Positions 46,669 through 56,122 of a stretch of DNA of 64,000 bases are shown piece after piece. Source of the DNA: Micromonospora sp. R77 (lineage in GTDB: Bacteria; Actinomycetota; Actinomycetes; Mycobacteriales; Micromonosporaceae). The number at the start of each line of letters is the position of its first letter. Within the stretch, counting starts at the first letter, position 1. The position numbers and the translations under genes are program-made. Location: NCBI RefSeq assembly GCF_022747945.1, contig NZ_JALDST010000001.1, positions 4,092,001 to 4,156,000 of the forward strand. The letters are read 5' to 3'. Below the pieces are notes generated by a model. That model made no database searches. It was not told the DNA's origin and saw only the letters and a program-made list of their open reading frames with translations.

Positions 46669-48162
46669 ATGACCACGACACTGCCCGCGTACGACGAGGT
46701 CGTCGCGCGCTACGAACCGGTGATCGGCCTGGAGACCCACGTCGAGCTGGGCACGAACACCAAGATGTTCTGCGGCTGCCCGACCGACTTCGGCGGCGAG
46801 CCGAACACCCGGGTCTGCCCGGTCTGCCTGGGCCTGCCCGGCTCGCTGCCGGTGGCCAACAAGGCGGCCATCGAGGCGACCATCCGGATCGGCCTGGCGC
46901 TGAATTGTTCCATCGCCGAGTGGTGCCGGTTCGCCCGGAAGAACTACTTCTATCCGGACATGCCGAAGGACTTCCAGATCAGCCAGTACGACGAGCCGCT
47001 CTGCTTCGACGGCTACCTGGACGTCGAGGTGAACGGCGAGCTGGTGCGGATCGGCATCGAGCGGGTGCACCTGGAGGAGGACACCGGCAAGACGCTGCAC
47101 GTCGGTGGCGCCACCGGCCGCATCCACGGCGCGACCGAGTCGCTGGTCGACTACAACCGGGCCGGCATCCCGCTCGTCGAGATCGTCACCAAGCCGGTCC
47201 CCGGCACGGGCGCGCTGGCCCCTGAGGTGGCCAAGGCGTACGTGACCGAGCTGCGGGACGTGCTCCGCTCGCTGGGCGTCTCCGACGTCCGGATGGAGGA
47301 GGGCTCGCTGCGCTGCGACGTCAACACCTCGCTGAACCTGCCGGGCGAGGAGTGGGGTACCCGCACCGAGACGAAGAACGTCAACTCGCTGCGCTCGGTG
47401 GAACGCGCGGTCCGCTCGGAGATCCTGCGCCAGGCGTCGGTGCTCGACGCGGGTGGCCGGATCGTCCAGGAGACCCGGCACTTCCACGAGGACACCGGTG
47501 ACACCACGTCGGGCCGGTCCAAGGAGACCGCCACCGACTACCGGTACTTCCCGGAGCCTGACCTGGTGCCGCTCGCCCCGGACACCGCCTGGGTGGCCGA
47601 GCTGAAGGCCGCCCTGCCGGAGCTGCCCCGGCTGCACCGCCGCCGCTTGCAGGAGCAGTGGGGGCTGTCCGACCTGGACATGCAGTCGGTGCTCAACGCG
47701 GGCGCGGTCGAGCTGATCGAGCGGACCGTGGCGGCGGGCACCACCCCGGCCGCCGCCCGCAAGTGGTGGCTGGGCGAGCTGTCCCGCCGGGCCAACGAGA
47801 CCGGCGTGGAGCTGGCCGACGTCGGGGCCACCCCGGAGCAGGTCGCCGAGCTGCAGGGCCTGGTCGACGCCGGCAAGCTCAACGACAAGCTGGCCCGTAC
47901 CGTCCTGGAGGGCGTGGTGGCCGGCGAGGGTTCGCCGACCGAGATCATGACCAGCCGGGGCCTGGAGGTGGTCTCCGACACCGGGGCGCTCACCGCCGCC
48001 GTGGACGAGGCGATCGCCGCCAACCCGGGCATCGCCGACAAGATCCGCAGCGGCAAGGTCGCCGCCGCCGGCGCCCTGGTCGGCGCGGTCATGAAGACCA
48101 CCCGAGGCCAGGCCGACGCCAAGACGGTCCGCGACCTGATCCTCTCCCGCCTCGGCGCCTGA
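46669..48162 (+). CDS. gatB: Asp/Glu-tRNA amidotransferase subunit B
   Basis: 497 residues. It begins with the kinase-like domain ([21 protein letters not shown] with zinc-binding cysteines, and [15 protein letters not shown]). The GatB motif [21 protein letters not shown] follows (in parts), and the C-terminal YqeY tRNA-binding tail comes last. It activates and amidates the misacylated tRNA. GCAGGAG lies before the ATG, 13 bases after the gatA stop. Confidence 0.97.
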   Translation: MTTTLPAYDEVVARYEPVIGLETHVELGTNTKMFCGCPTDFGGEPNTRVCPVCLGLPGSLPVANKAAIEATIRIGLALNCSIAEWCRFARKNYFYPDMPKDFQISQYDEPLCFDGYLDVEVNGELVRIGIERVHLEEDTGKTLHVGGATGRIHGATESLVDYNRAGIPLVEIVTKPVPGTGALAPEVAKAYVTELRDVLRSLGVSDVRMEEGSLRCDVNTSLNLPGEEWGTRTETKNVNSLRSVERAVRSEILRQASVLDAGGRIVQETRHFHEDTGDTTSGRSKETATDYRYFPEPDLVPLAPDTAWVAELKAALPELPRLHRRRLQEQWGLSDLDMQSVLNAGAVELIERTVAAGTTPAAARKWWLGELSRRANETGVELADVGATPEQVAELQGLVDAGKLNDKLARTVLEGVVAGEGSPTEIMTSRGLEVVSDTGALTAAVDEAIAANPGIADKIRSGKVAAAGALVGAVMKTTRGQADAKTVRDLILSRLGA

Positions 48163-48169
48163 AGATGCA

Positions 48170-48216
48170 AGGAGGGGCCCCCTGTTAACGCCTGGCGATT
48201 GCAGGGGGCCCCTCCT
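48170..48216. terminator. Terminator hairpin after gatB (dispersed-repeat type)
   Basis: Perfect 15-bp stem AGGAGGGGCCCCCTG (48170-48184) with its complement at 48202-48216, and a 17-nt loop containing GTTAAC. From memory, this GGGGCCCC/GTTAAC type recurs between genes in Micromonospora and Salinispora. Confidence 0.7.
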
Positions 48217-48328
48217 AACACCCGAGGGGCTTCGTCGTGACCCGGCGGCGCTCCCTGCCCGGCAAGCGCGCGCGACCCGCGCCACCCCCTCGCGAGGGCG
48301 TCAACGGCGACGCCCGGATGGAGTCACC

Positions 48329-50686
48329 GTGAACCAGCACGACCTCGACGTCCTCGACGAGATCCAGCGGCGGGTGTTGTGGCTCGCCACCCGGATCGTG
48401 GACGCGGCCAACCACGACCGGAACGCCGGCGACGGGGTGAAGGTGGGCGGCCACCAGGCGTCCAGCGCCTCCCTGGTCACCGCGATGACGGCGCTCTGGT
48501 TCGCCCACCTGGACGCCGAGGACCGGGTCGCGGTGAAGCCGCACGCCTCGCCGGTGTTCCACGCCATTCAATACCTGCTCGGCAACCTGGACCGGTCGTA
48601 CCTGCCGAGGCTGCGGGCGCGGGGCGGGCTCCAGTCGTACCCGTCGCGGACCAAGGACCCCGACGAGGTGGACTTCTCCACCGGCTCGGTCGGCCTGGGC
48701 GCGGCGGCGCCGCTCTTCGCCGCAGTGACCCGGCGTTACGTCGACGCGCACTTCGGTGCGCGGCCGCACTCCCGCTTCGTGGCGCTGATCGGCGACGCGG
48801 AGCTGGACGAGGGGAACATCTGGGAGGCCGTCGCCGACCCGGCGACCACCGGCCTGGGCAACGTGATGTGGCTGGTCGACTTCAACCGCCAGTCCCTGGA
48901 CCGGGTGGTGCCGGGCATCCGGATCAACCAGTGGCGCGGCCAGTTCGAGGCCGCCGGCTGGCACGTCGTGGAGGTCAAGTACGGCCGCAAGCTCGCCGAG
49001 GCGTACGCCCGGCCGGGCGGCGAGGCGCTGCGCGACTGGATCGACCGGATGCCGAACGAGCAGTACCAGTCGCTCTTCGGGCTGGCCGGGCCGGCGCTGC
49101 GCAAGCAGTTCCTCGACGGCGCCCCGGCGGGCATCGCCGAGCTGATCGCGGACACCTCCGACGACGAGCTGGGACCGCTCGTCACCGACCTGGGCGGGCA
49201 CGACCTTCAGGCGATGCTCGACGCGTACGCCCAGTGCGACGCGGTCACCGACCGGCCCAGCGTGGTCTTCGCGTACACGGTGAAGGGCTGGGGCCTGCCG
49301 ATCGCCGGCAACCCGCGCAACCACTCGGCGCTGCTGGGCACCGAGCAGGTCGACGCGCTGCGTACCGCCAACGGGTTGACCGCAGACACCGAGTGGGACC
49401 GCCTCGACCCCGCGTCGGAGGCCGGCATCCGGGCCGGCGAACGCCGGGAGGCACTCGCCCGCGCGCCCCGCGAGCGCGCGCTCGGGGTCACCGTCCCGGA
49501 GACCACGAAGGTACGCGTCAACAAGCCGATCTCCACCCAGGAGGTCTTCGGCCGGGTGCTGGTGGACCTGGCCCGGGACCCGGCCGTCGCGCCCTACCTG
49601 GTGACCACCGCGCCGGACGTGGCCACCTCCACCAACCTCGCCGGGTTCATCAACAAGACCGGCGTCTTCGCCCCCACCGAGCAGCGCTCCTGGACCGAGG
49701 ACCGGATGCTGCGCTGGACGGAGAGCCCGTCGGGTCAGCACATCGAGCTGGGCATCAGTGAGATGAACCTGTTCCTGCTGCTCGGCCAGCTCGGCCTGTC
49801 GTGGGACCTGTCGGGGCAGCCGCTGCTGCCGGTCGGCACGGTCTACGACCCGTTCGTGCTGCGCGGCCTGGACGCCTTCCTCTACGGCACCTATTCCGGC
49901 TCGCGCTTCGTGGTGGCCGGCACGCCGTCCGGCATCACCCTCGCCCCGGAGGGCGGCGCCCACCAGTCCACCATCACCGCCTCCGTCGGCCTGGAGCTGC
50001 CCGGCGTCACCTTCTGCGAGCCCGCGTACGCCGGGGCCCTGGACTGGCTGCTCTGCGACGCGCTCGGCCAGATCGCGCAGGGCGGGGCGCCGGCCGCGAC
50101 CGCCGCGCCGGCCGAGGACGGGGCGTACTACTTCCGGCTCAGCACCCGGCCGGTCGACCAGGCGCCCTTCGAGGCGGCCCGGGCCCGGATCGGCGACGCC
50201 GTGCTGCGCCGGCAGGTGGTCGCCGGGGCGTACCGGCTGGTGGACGCGCACCAGGCGTACCCGGAGCTGGCCGACGCCCCGGTCGTGCAGCTCGCCGCCT
50301 CCGGCGCCGTGCTGCCGGAGGTCCTCGCCGCCGCCGCGGAGCTGGCGGAGGAGGGCGTCGCGGCGCACGTGGTCGACGTGACCAGCCTGGACCGGCTCTA
50401 CCGGGCCTGGCAGCGCACCCTGCGGCAGGGCGTGCGGACCGCGACCGTGCCGAGCGTGCCCGGCGCGCTGCGGTCGGCCTTCGCGGACCGGGTGCCCGTG
50501 GTGACCGTGCACGACGCCGCCTCGCACGCGATGGCCTGGCTCGGCTCGGCCGTCGGTGCCCCGGCGGTGCCGCTCGGGGTGGACGAGTTCGGCCAGTCCG
50601 GCAGCGTCCAGGAGCTGTACGAGCTGCACGACCTGCTCCCCGGCAGCATCGTCAACGCCGCCCTGGCCGCCCTCTCCCTGCGCTGA
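48329..50686 (+). CDS. AceE/transketolase-like pyruvate dehydrogenase E1 homologue
   Basis: 785 residues, shorter than classical AceE (about 890-920). It has the ThDP motif GDAELDEGNIWEA..VDFNRQSLD, the AceE-type N-terminus (GGHQASSASLVTAMTALWF), the E1-specific GWGLPIAGNPRNHSALL, and a transketolase-like C-domain (GISEMNLFLLLGQLGLSW). It should decarboxylate pyruvate or another 2-oxo acid. No E2 or E3 gene is nearby, so it may act with a distant lipoyl protein or on a different keto acid. The GTG at 48329 follows GGAG. Confidence 0.85.
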   Translation: MNQHDLDVLDEIQRRVLWLATRIVDAANHDRNAGDGVKVGGHQASSASLVTAMTALWFAHLDAEDRVAVKPHASPVFHAIQYLLGNLDRSYLPRLRARGGLQSYPSRTKDPDEVDFSTGSVGLGAAAPLFAAVTRRYVDAHFGARPHSRFVALIGDAELDEGNIWEAVADPATTGLGNVMWLVDFNRQSLDRVVPGIRINQWRGQFEAAGWHVVEVKYGRKLAEAYARPGGEALRDWIDRMPNEQYQSLFGLAGPALRKQFLDGAPAGIAELIADTSDDELGPLVTDLGGHDLQAMLDAYAQCDAVTDRPSVVFAYTVKGWGLPIAGNPRNHSALLGTEQVDALRTANGLTADTEWDRLDPASEAGIRAGERREALARAPRERALGVTVPETTKVRVNKPISTQEVFGRVLVDLARDPAVAPYLVTTAPDVATSTNLAGFINKTGVFAPTEQRSWTEDRMLRWTESPSGQHIELGISEMNLFLLLGQLGLSWDLSGQPLLPVGTVYDPFVLRGLDAFLYGTYSGSRFVVAGTPSGITLAPEGGAHQSTITASVGLELPGVTFCEPAYAGALDWLLCDALGQIAQGGAPAATAAPAEDGAYYFRLSTRPVDQAPFEAARARIGDAVLRRQVVAGAYRLVDAHQAYPELADAPVVQLAASGAVLPEVLAAAAELAEEGVAAHVVDVTSLDRLYRAWQRTLRQGVRTATVPSVPGALRSAFADRVPVVTVHDAASHAMAWLGSAVGAPAVPLGVDEFGQSGSVQELYELHDLLPGSIVNAALAALSLR

Positions 50687-50734
50687 CGCCGGGCGGTCCA
50701 CGACCGGCGGCGCGCTGGACACCGACACCCGCAA

Positions 50735-50769
50735 CGACCGGCGGCGCGTGGACGGCGCGCCGCCGGTCG
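50735..50769. terminator. Terminator hairpin after the AceE-like gene
   Basis: Perfect 14-bp stem (50735-50748 with 50756-50769). A partial extra copy of the stem sequence lies at about 50701-50714. Confidence 0.65.
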
Positions 50770-50827
50770 GCAGTCCGCAGCCGGTGCGACGTCCCCGGGC
50801 GTTCGTCACGCTGGGTACGGTTCGGCT

Positions 50828-51052
50828 GGTTACCCCGAGTAGTCAGTCCTCGGGAGGTGGGCGTCCCACCTTCCGAGCCTTTGCTCTGCAGCCCCATACG
50901 CATCAGGTCGCTGACCTGCTGCTCCAGGTTTTCGCCGCTCTGCAGCCATCCGCGCAGCGGTCACCCAACGTCGCTGCTGCGCCGGTGGCTGCAGAGCAAA
51001 GGCAACCAGCCGGCACCCCGAACACAGGGATTCGGTCACCTTAAGTAGTCAG
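50828..51052. repeat. Intergenic element with 17-bp inverted and 19-bp direct repeats
   Basis: GCCTTTGCTCTGCAGCC (50877-50893) is exactly complementary to 50987-51003. Outside this, GGTTACCCCGAGTAGTCAG (50828-50846) and GGTCACCTTAAGTAGTCAG (51034-51052) form imperfect direct repeats. I see no convincing gene in the 457-bp gap 50687-51143; this element fills half of it. A miniature mobile element or a structured RNA are the two readings. Confidence 0.5.
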
Positions 51053-51143
51053 AGTGGCGCTCGACGCGGATGGACCTCGCCGCCAGCCCGCCGCGTCCGC
51101 CGGCCCGTCCGCCGGCCCACCCTTCCGCCGGCCCGCCTACCGG

Positions 51144-52748
51144 TCAGCCGGTCGTCGTCGGGCCGGCGGTCGGCGACTCCTGCGGGCCGCCCCGGGTCGG
51201 GGTGGGGGTCACCGGCACCTGGGCGCCCTTGGCCGGGTCCCGGATCACGTGCCGCTCCAGGTTCACCTGCGCCTGCCCGGTGCCGCCGACGGTGATGTCG
51301 TCGTACGCCTGGAGCAGTTTCTGCTGGTCGAAGTAGAGCACCGTCATCGACAGCGGGGTGGGCTTCTCGCCCTCCAGCCCGCGCAGCCCGGCCCCACCGG
51401 TGGAGCCCTCCACCATCAGCTGGGTGGGCTGCTTGTCCGGCACCTGCGGCAGCTTCGACACCTGCCGGGCGTGGGTGTGCCCGGCGAGCACCAGCGGACA
51501 GGTCCCGGAGAGCGGCCCCGCCGAGGCCGGGTCGTGCACCAGGGCGATGTTCACCGGGGCCGGCGAGTTGCGGACCGTGGTGGCGAGCTGCTCACCCGCG
51601 CCGATCACCTGGTCGGCGACCACCTTGGTGAGCCCGCTGCCGGCCGGTGAGGTCTCCTTGTCCGGGGTGAACCGGGGGTCGGGGATCCCGGCGACGGTCA
51701 ACCCGGCCACCGTGGTGGTCGTGTTGTTCAGCACGATCGCGTTGGGCTGCTGGGCCACCGCCGCCGCAGTCCGCGCCGAGTCGTGGTTGCCGCGGATGTA
51801 GACGTACGGCTTCTTGAGCAGGCCGATCGAGCCGACGAAGGACGCCTCCGGCTCGCTGCCCCAGTCGGTGATGTCGCCGGTGTCGATCACCACGTCGATG
51901 CCGAACTGCTCCACCACGGTCCGGATCAGCTGCCAGCCGGTCGGGTTGAGGTGCATGTCGGAGACGTGCAGCACTCGCGTGGTGCCGGGGGCCGGCTCGT
52001 AGACCGGCAGCGCGGAGACGGTGGTGTAGAGCTGGCTGACGTTGCCGACCAGCCGCTGGAGCTGCTCGGCGTACTTGGTGTAGTCGTTGGCGATCCGGCG
52101 GGCGTCGCCGACGATGGCCGGCGCGTTGACCAGCAGCCCCTCGTAGCGGGGTTCCTCGATGGCCTGCGGGCGGATGGTCGCCGCGGCCAGCCCGAGGCTG
52201 CCGGCGGTCACCGCCAGCGACAGACCGCCGGCCCAGGCCGTCCGCCGGACGTCCCGGAACACCAGCGCGGCCAGCAGCAGGGCGGCCAGCACCGCGCCGG
52301 CGAGGGTACGCAGCCCGAGGCGCAGCACGCCGGCCCGGACGTCCTGCACGGCGGACTGGCTGGCCCGGCTGATGCTCGCCGGGTCGTCGATCAGCGCCTC
52401 GGTACGCCCCTGATCCAGCGAACCGAGCTGCACGGTCAGCCGCGTCGGCCCGTCGTGGCTGTTCAGCAGCAGCGCGCCCAGCGGCGGGACGTTGACGGTG
52501 GTGCCACCCTCCAGGGCCGGGGTCAGGCTGAGCTGGGCCCGGAACGGTCCGATGTCGGTGCCGACGTGCCCCCCGGCGTACGTGCCGATGACCGCCCCGG
52601 TGAGGGCGACCGCCAGGACGGCCAGCGCCACGCCGAGCCGGCGCAGTCGGCCGCGGACCACCGGCCGCCCGCGCAGCGACCAGCGCCGGGTACGCCCGGT
52701 CGCCGGTGTGTCACCGGTGCGCGGCTGCTCGTTCTCCTGACCGTCCAT
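51144..52748 (-). CDS. Membrane-associated calcineurin-like metallophosphoesterase
   Basis: 534 residues. There is a transmembrane helix at about 37-58, an extracytoplasmic beta-rich region, a second hydrophobic stretch near 140-200, and then the metallophosphatase domain with all metal ligands: VSDMHLN, DTGDITDWGS, IRGNHDSA, VHDPAS and AGHTHARQ. The C-terminal tail is Thr/Pro-rich. It probably hydrolyses a phosphoester at the cell surface. ATG at 52748. Confidence 0.88.
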   Translation of the reverse strand: MDGQENEQPRTGDTPATGRTRRWSLRGRPVVRGRLRRLGVALAVLAVALTGAVIGTYAGGHVGTDIGPFRAQLSLTPALEGGTTVNVPPLGALLLNSHDGPTRLTVQLGSLDQGRTEALIDDPASISRASQSAVQDVRAGVLRLGLRTLAGAVLAALLLAALVFRDVRRTAWAGGLSLAVTAGSLGLAAATIRPQAIEEPRYEGLLVNAPAIVGDARRIANDYTKYAEQLQRLVGNVSQLYTTVSALPVYEPAPGTTRVLHVSDMHLNPTGWQLIRTVVEQFGIDVVIDTGDITDWGSEPEASFVGSIGLLKKPYVYIRGNHDSARTAAAVAQQPNAIVLNNTTTTVAGLTVAGIPDPRFTPDKETSPAGSGLTKVVADQVIGAGEQLATTVRNSPAPVNIALVHDPASAGPLSGTCPLVLAGHTHARQVSKLPQVPDKQPTQLMVEGSTGGAGLRGLEGEKPTPLSMTVLYFDQQKLLQAYDDITVGGTGQAQVNLERHVIRDPAKGAQVPVTPTPTRGGPQESPTAGPTTTG

Positions 52749-52852
52749 GCTGAGATTCTGACCTGCCCGTAGAAGGATCTTGACAAACCTGCGGTAAGGC
52801 GACCCGATTCACCGGGTCTCGGCCCGAGGCGGCGGTTCCCCGGAGGCGCCGG

Positions 52853-52900
52853 TTCCGCCCGAGGCGGCCCTGCGTCTTCCGCCCGAGGCGGCCCTGCGTC
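52853..52900. repeat. Two tandem copies of a 24-bp unit
   Basis: The unit beginning TTCCGCCCGAGGCGGCCC is exactly repeated at 52853-52876 and 52877-52900, with degenerate earlier copies from about 52821. It lies between the stop of the sugar dehydrogenase gene and the start of the phosphoesterase gene. Confidence 0.55.
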
Positions 52901-52904
52901 CCGG

Positions 52905-54078
52905 TCAGCTGCGTCCCGCGCCGCCGCCCGCGAAGACCAGCCGCAGGATCCGGTCGTCCTCCGGCGACGGCTGCCCCCGACCGTCACGGTTGGAGGTGGT
53001 GACCCAGAGCGAGCCGTCCGGGGCGGCAGCCACCGCGCGCAGCCGGCCGTACTTGCGGGTGAGCAGTTCGCGGGGCTGACCGAGCACGGTGCCGGTGTCG
53101 GTGAGCTCGACCAGCCAGAGCCGCTGGCCGCGCAGGCAGGCGGTGACCAGCAGCCGCTGCGCCGACGCCAGGCCGGAGCAGGAGGCATCCGTCGTGCGCC
53201 ACTGCACGATCGGGTCGACGTAGCGCTTGTCGCCGGCGCGCCCCTCGACCTGGGGCCAGCCGTGGTTGGCGCCGGGGGTGATCAGGTTGATCTCGTCCCA
53301 GGTGTTCTGGCCGAACTCCACCGCGTACATCCGCTTGGCGGCGTCCCAGGCCATGCCCTGCACGTTGCGGTGGCCGAGCGACCAGACCGGCGAGCCGGCG
53401 ACCGGGTTGCCGGGGGCCGGCTTCCCGTCCCGGGTCACCCGCAGGATCTTGCCGCCGAGGCTCTTCGGGTCCTGCGCGGCCGCCTGCCGGCCGGCGTCGC
53501 CGGTGCTGACGTAGAGCTGACCGTCCGGACCGAAGGCGAGCCCGCCGCCGTCGTGGTTGGCTGCGGCCGGGATGCCGGTGAGGATCGGGGTGGGGCGACC
53601 GCCCGACTCCAGCCGGGCGACCCGGTTGTCCTGCTTCGTCGTGTAGTAGACGAAGACCGTGCGGTCGGTGGCGTACGCGGGGGAGACCGCGATGCCGAGC
53701 AGGCCGCCCTCGCCGCCGGCGGCCACGTCGGGGATCGTCTGCACCACGGTGACGGTGAGCCCTTCCGGCCCGGACTCGGGGCCGACCTTGAGGATCCGGC
53801 CGCTGTCCCGCTCGGTGACCAGCGCGCCCCCGTCGGGCAGGAAGGCGATCGCCCACGGCACCCGGAGCCCCTTGGCCAGCACCGTGGCCACCACCTGCTG
53901 GTCCGCGCCGCCCGGCGCGGCGGTCGCCGACGGGGTCGGCAGGTTCGGCGGCTCACCGGCCGGGTCCGGCGCCGGCTCGCCGAACGCACAGCCGGCGGTG
54001 CCGAGCAGCAGCGCCGCGCACGACGCGGCGAGCGTCGCCGGAGGCGGCCGGTGCGAGGGTACGGGGACGGGCGCTCAC
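52905..54078 (-). CDS. Glucose/sorbosone dehydrogenase-type lipoprotein (one indel near the start)
   Basis: A six-bladed propeller PQQ-type sugar dehydrogenase: [69 protein letters not shown] and [22 protein letters not shown] (in parts). Upstream, in frame, is a lipobox signal [15 protein letters not shown], but this frame lacks a start codon. A GTG at 54078 in another frame joins it by one indel near 54030. It probably oxidises sugars outside the membrane; PQQ dependence is typical but not certain for this group. Confidence 0.85.
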
Positions 54079-54146
54079 CCGGCCCAGCGTAGCCGGCACG
54101 GGGCCGCCCGTCCGGGCGCGACGGATCCGAGCGGTGCCGGCCGGGG

Positions 54147-55961
54147 TCAGCGCGCCCGCAACGCGAGCAGGGCGACGTCGTCCTCGCGGGCGTGCGCGGC
54201 GGCGAGCAGCCGGTCGCAGAGCTCGCCGAGCGGCAGCGTCGCCGTGCCGGCGAGCCGGTCGAGCAGCTCGGCGGTGCCCTCGTCGATGGTGCGGTCGCGG
54301 CGCTCGGTCAGCCCGTCGGTGTAGAGCAGCAGCGTGTCACCCTTGGCCAGGGTCAGCTCGCGGCTGGCCCGGCTGATCGGGCGGGACAGGCCGAGCAGCG
54401 GCTCGCGGTGCGCGTCGAGCACCTCCACCCCGTCGTCGGCGCGGATCACCAGCGGCGGCGGGTGGCCGGCGTTGCACCAGCCGACCGTGAGCCCACCGGT
54501 GGCGTTCCGGCGGATCCGGGTCAGCACGGCGGTGGCCACGGTCCCGATCCGCAGCCCGCGGATCGCGTCGTCCAGGTGGGTGAGCAGGTCACCGGCCGCG
54601 TCGGTCCGCCCGTACGCGTTGCCCCGGACGAGGTTGCGCAGCTGGCCCATGGTGGCCGCCGCCTCGATGTCGTGACCGGCCACGTCACCGATCGCGGCGA
54701 TCAGGTCGCCGTCGGGCTGGACGAAGGCGTCGTACCAGTCGCCGCCGACCTCGACCCGGTCGGCGGCGGGCAGGTAACGGGCGGCCAGCTCGACCTCGGT
54801 GCTCTCCGGCAACAGCGGCAGCATGCTGTGCTGGAGCACCTCGGCGACGTGCCGCTGCTCGCTGTACATCCAGCTGTTGCCGACCGCCTGGCCGGCGCGG
54901 CGACCGATGTCCAGCACGGTGTGCAGGTCACCGTCGTCGAACGCGCGCCGCCGGCCGCCGTTGACCAGGGTGATGCAGCCGATGGTGATGCCCCGGCCGC
55001 CGGCCGCCGTGATCGGCACGCTGAGGTGGGAGGCGAACCCGAGTCGCTCGGCCAGCGGCGGCATCTCGGGGTGAGTGGTGCCGCGCACCACGTCGTCGAG
55101 GCCGCCGGGGTCGCCCAGCACCGGCCGGCCGGTCCGCAGCACCGCCCGGGTGATCGACTCGGGGCCGAGGCCGGTGAGCATCAGCTCGGCGAAGCGGGCC
55201 ATCTCGGGGCCCAGCGCCGGGTCGCGGTGCACCGCGGAGACCGTACGGGGGGTGCCGGCCGGGTCGACCAGGGTGATCAGGCACCAGTCGGCCAGCAGCG
55301 GCACCATGGCGTGGCCGAGCCGGTCGACCGCGGTGGCGATGTCCAGCGTGCCGGCCAGGGTCTCGCTCATCCCGGCCAGCATGGCGAGCCGGTCGTGTGC
55401 CTCCTCGGCCCGTCGCCGGGCCTCCTCGGCGCCCTCCAGCGCGATCCGCAGCCGCAGCTCCGACGAGCAGGCGGCGGCCAGGTCCGCGAGGGTACGCAGC
55501 TGCTCGGCCGTCCAGGCCCGGGGCTTGCTGTCGATCGCGCAGAGCGAGCCGAGGACCCGGCCGTCCAGGTCGGTGAGGGGAATGCCGGCGTACGCGATGA
55601 CGCCCAGGTCCTCGATGGCGAGGTTGCGGCGGACCTGCGGGTAGAGCCGGGCGTCCGGCAGCACCATCGGCACCTCGATGTCGACGACGTGCTGGCAGAA
55701 GGAGTGGCTCAACGGGGTCTGCCGGCGGGCCGCCCACGGCTCCGGCAGGCCGACCGCGCCGGGGAAGAACTGCCGGTCGGCGGTGACCAGGCTGACCAGC
55801 GCGACGGGCACCTCGAGCAGGTCGCTGACCAGGCGGGCGAAGCGGTCGAAGGCCTCGTCGGGTGCGGCGTCCAGCCGGGTCTCGGCGAGTGCCCGCAGCC
55901 GCTCGGGGTCCGCCAGCGCCGCGAACCGCGCAGCGGGACGTTCCGGCGTTCCTTCGGTCAT
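54147..55961 (-). CDS. GAF-GAF-PP2C (RsbU/SpoIIE-type) phosphatase
   Basis: 604 residues: GAF domain 1 (about 40-190, with QTPLSHSFCQHVVD), a helical linker (about 190-220), GAF domain 2 (about 220-390) and a SpoIIE-type PP2C domain (about 400-602: VGGDWYDAF, IGDVAGHDIEAAATM, WCNAGHPPPL, LLLYTDGLTERRD). The metal-binding Asp residues are intact. Such enzymes dephosphorylate STAS anti-sigma antagonists; the STAS gene at 8840-9190 is a possible but distant partner. ATG at 55961 after GGGTGG. Confidence 0.92.
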   Translation of the reverse strand: MTEGTPERPAARFAALADPERLRALAETRLDAAPDEAFDRFARLVSDLLEVPVALVSLVTADRQFFPGAVGLPEPWAARRQTPLSHSFCQHVVDIEVPMVLPDARLYPQVRRNLAIEDLGVIAYAGIPLTDLDGRVLGSLCAIDSKPRAWTAEQLRTLADLAAACSSELRLRIALEGAEEARRRAEEAHDRLAMLAGMSETLAGTLDIATAVDRLGHAMVPLLADWCLITLVDPAGTPRTVSAVHRDPALGPEMARFAELMLTGLGPESITRAVLRTGRPVLGDPGGLDDVVRGTTHPEMPPLAERLGFASHLSVPITAAGGRGITIGCITLVNGGRRRAFDDGDLHTVLDIGRRAGQAVGNSWMYSEQRHVAEVLQHSMLPLLPESTEVELAARYLPAADRVEVGGDWYDAFVQPDGDLIAAIGDVAGHDIEAAATMGQLRNLVRGNAYGRTDAAGDLLTHLDDAIRGLRIGTVATAVLTRIRRNATGGLTVGWCNAGHPPPLVIRADDGVEVLDAHREPLLGLSRPISRASRELTLAKGDTLLLYTDGLTERRDRTIDEGTAELLDRLAGTATLPLGELCDRLLAAAHAREDDVALLALRAR

Positions 55962-56122
55962 CGACCACCCTGTCTGCACCGCGGAACGCCGGCCGACGCC
56001 CCGATCATCCGTTATACCCGGCCGCCGGCGCGATCGCCCTGCCGGAGCCGCCGTCGTCCTGGTCACGTCGAGTGGTACGCCGTCCCGGCGGCACCGACGG
56101 CCGGCGGCTAGGGTCGGCGGTC

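Noticed and set aside
50830..51039. Minus-strand 69-codon frame inside the repeat element
   Set aside because: It is built from the two arms of the inverted repeat; no ribosome site; treated as non-coding.
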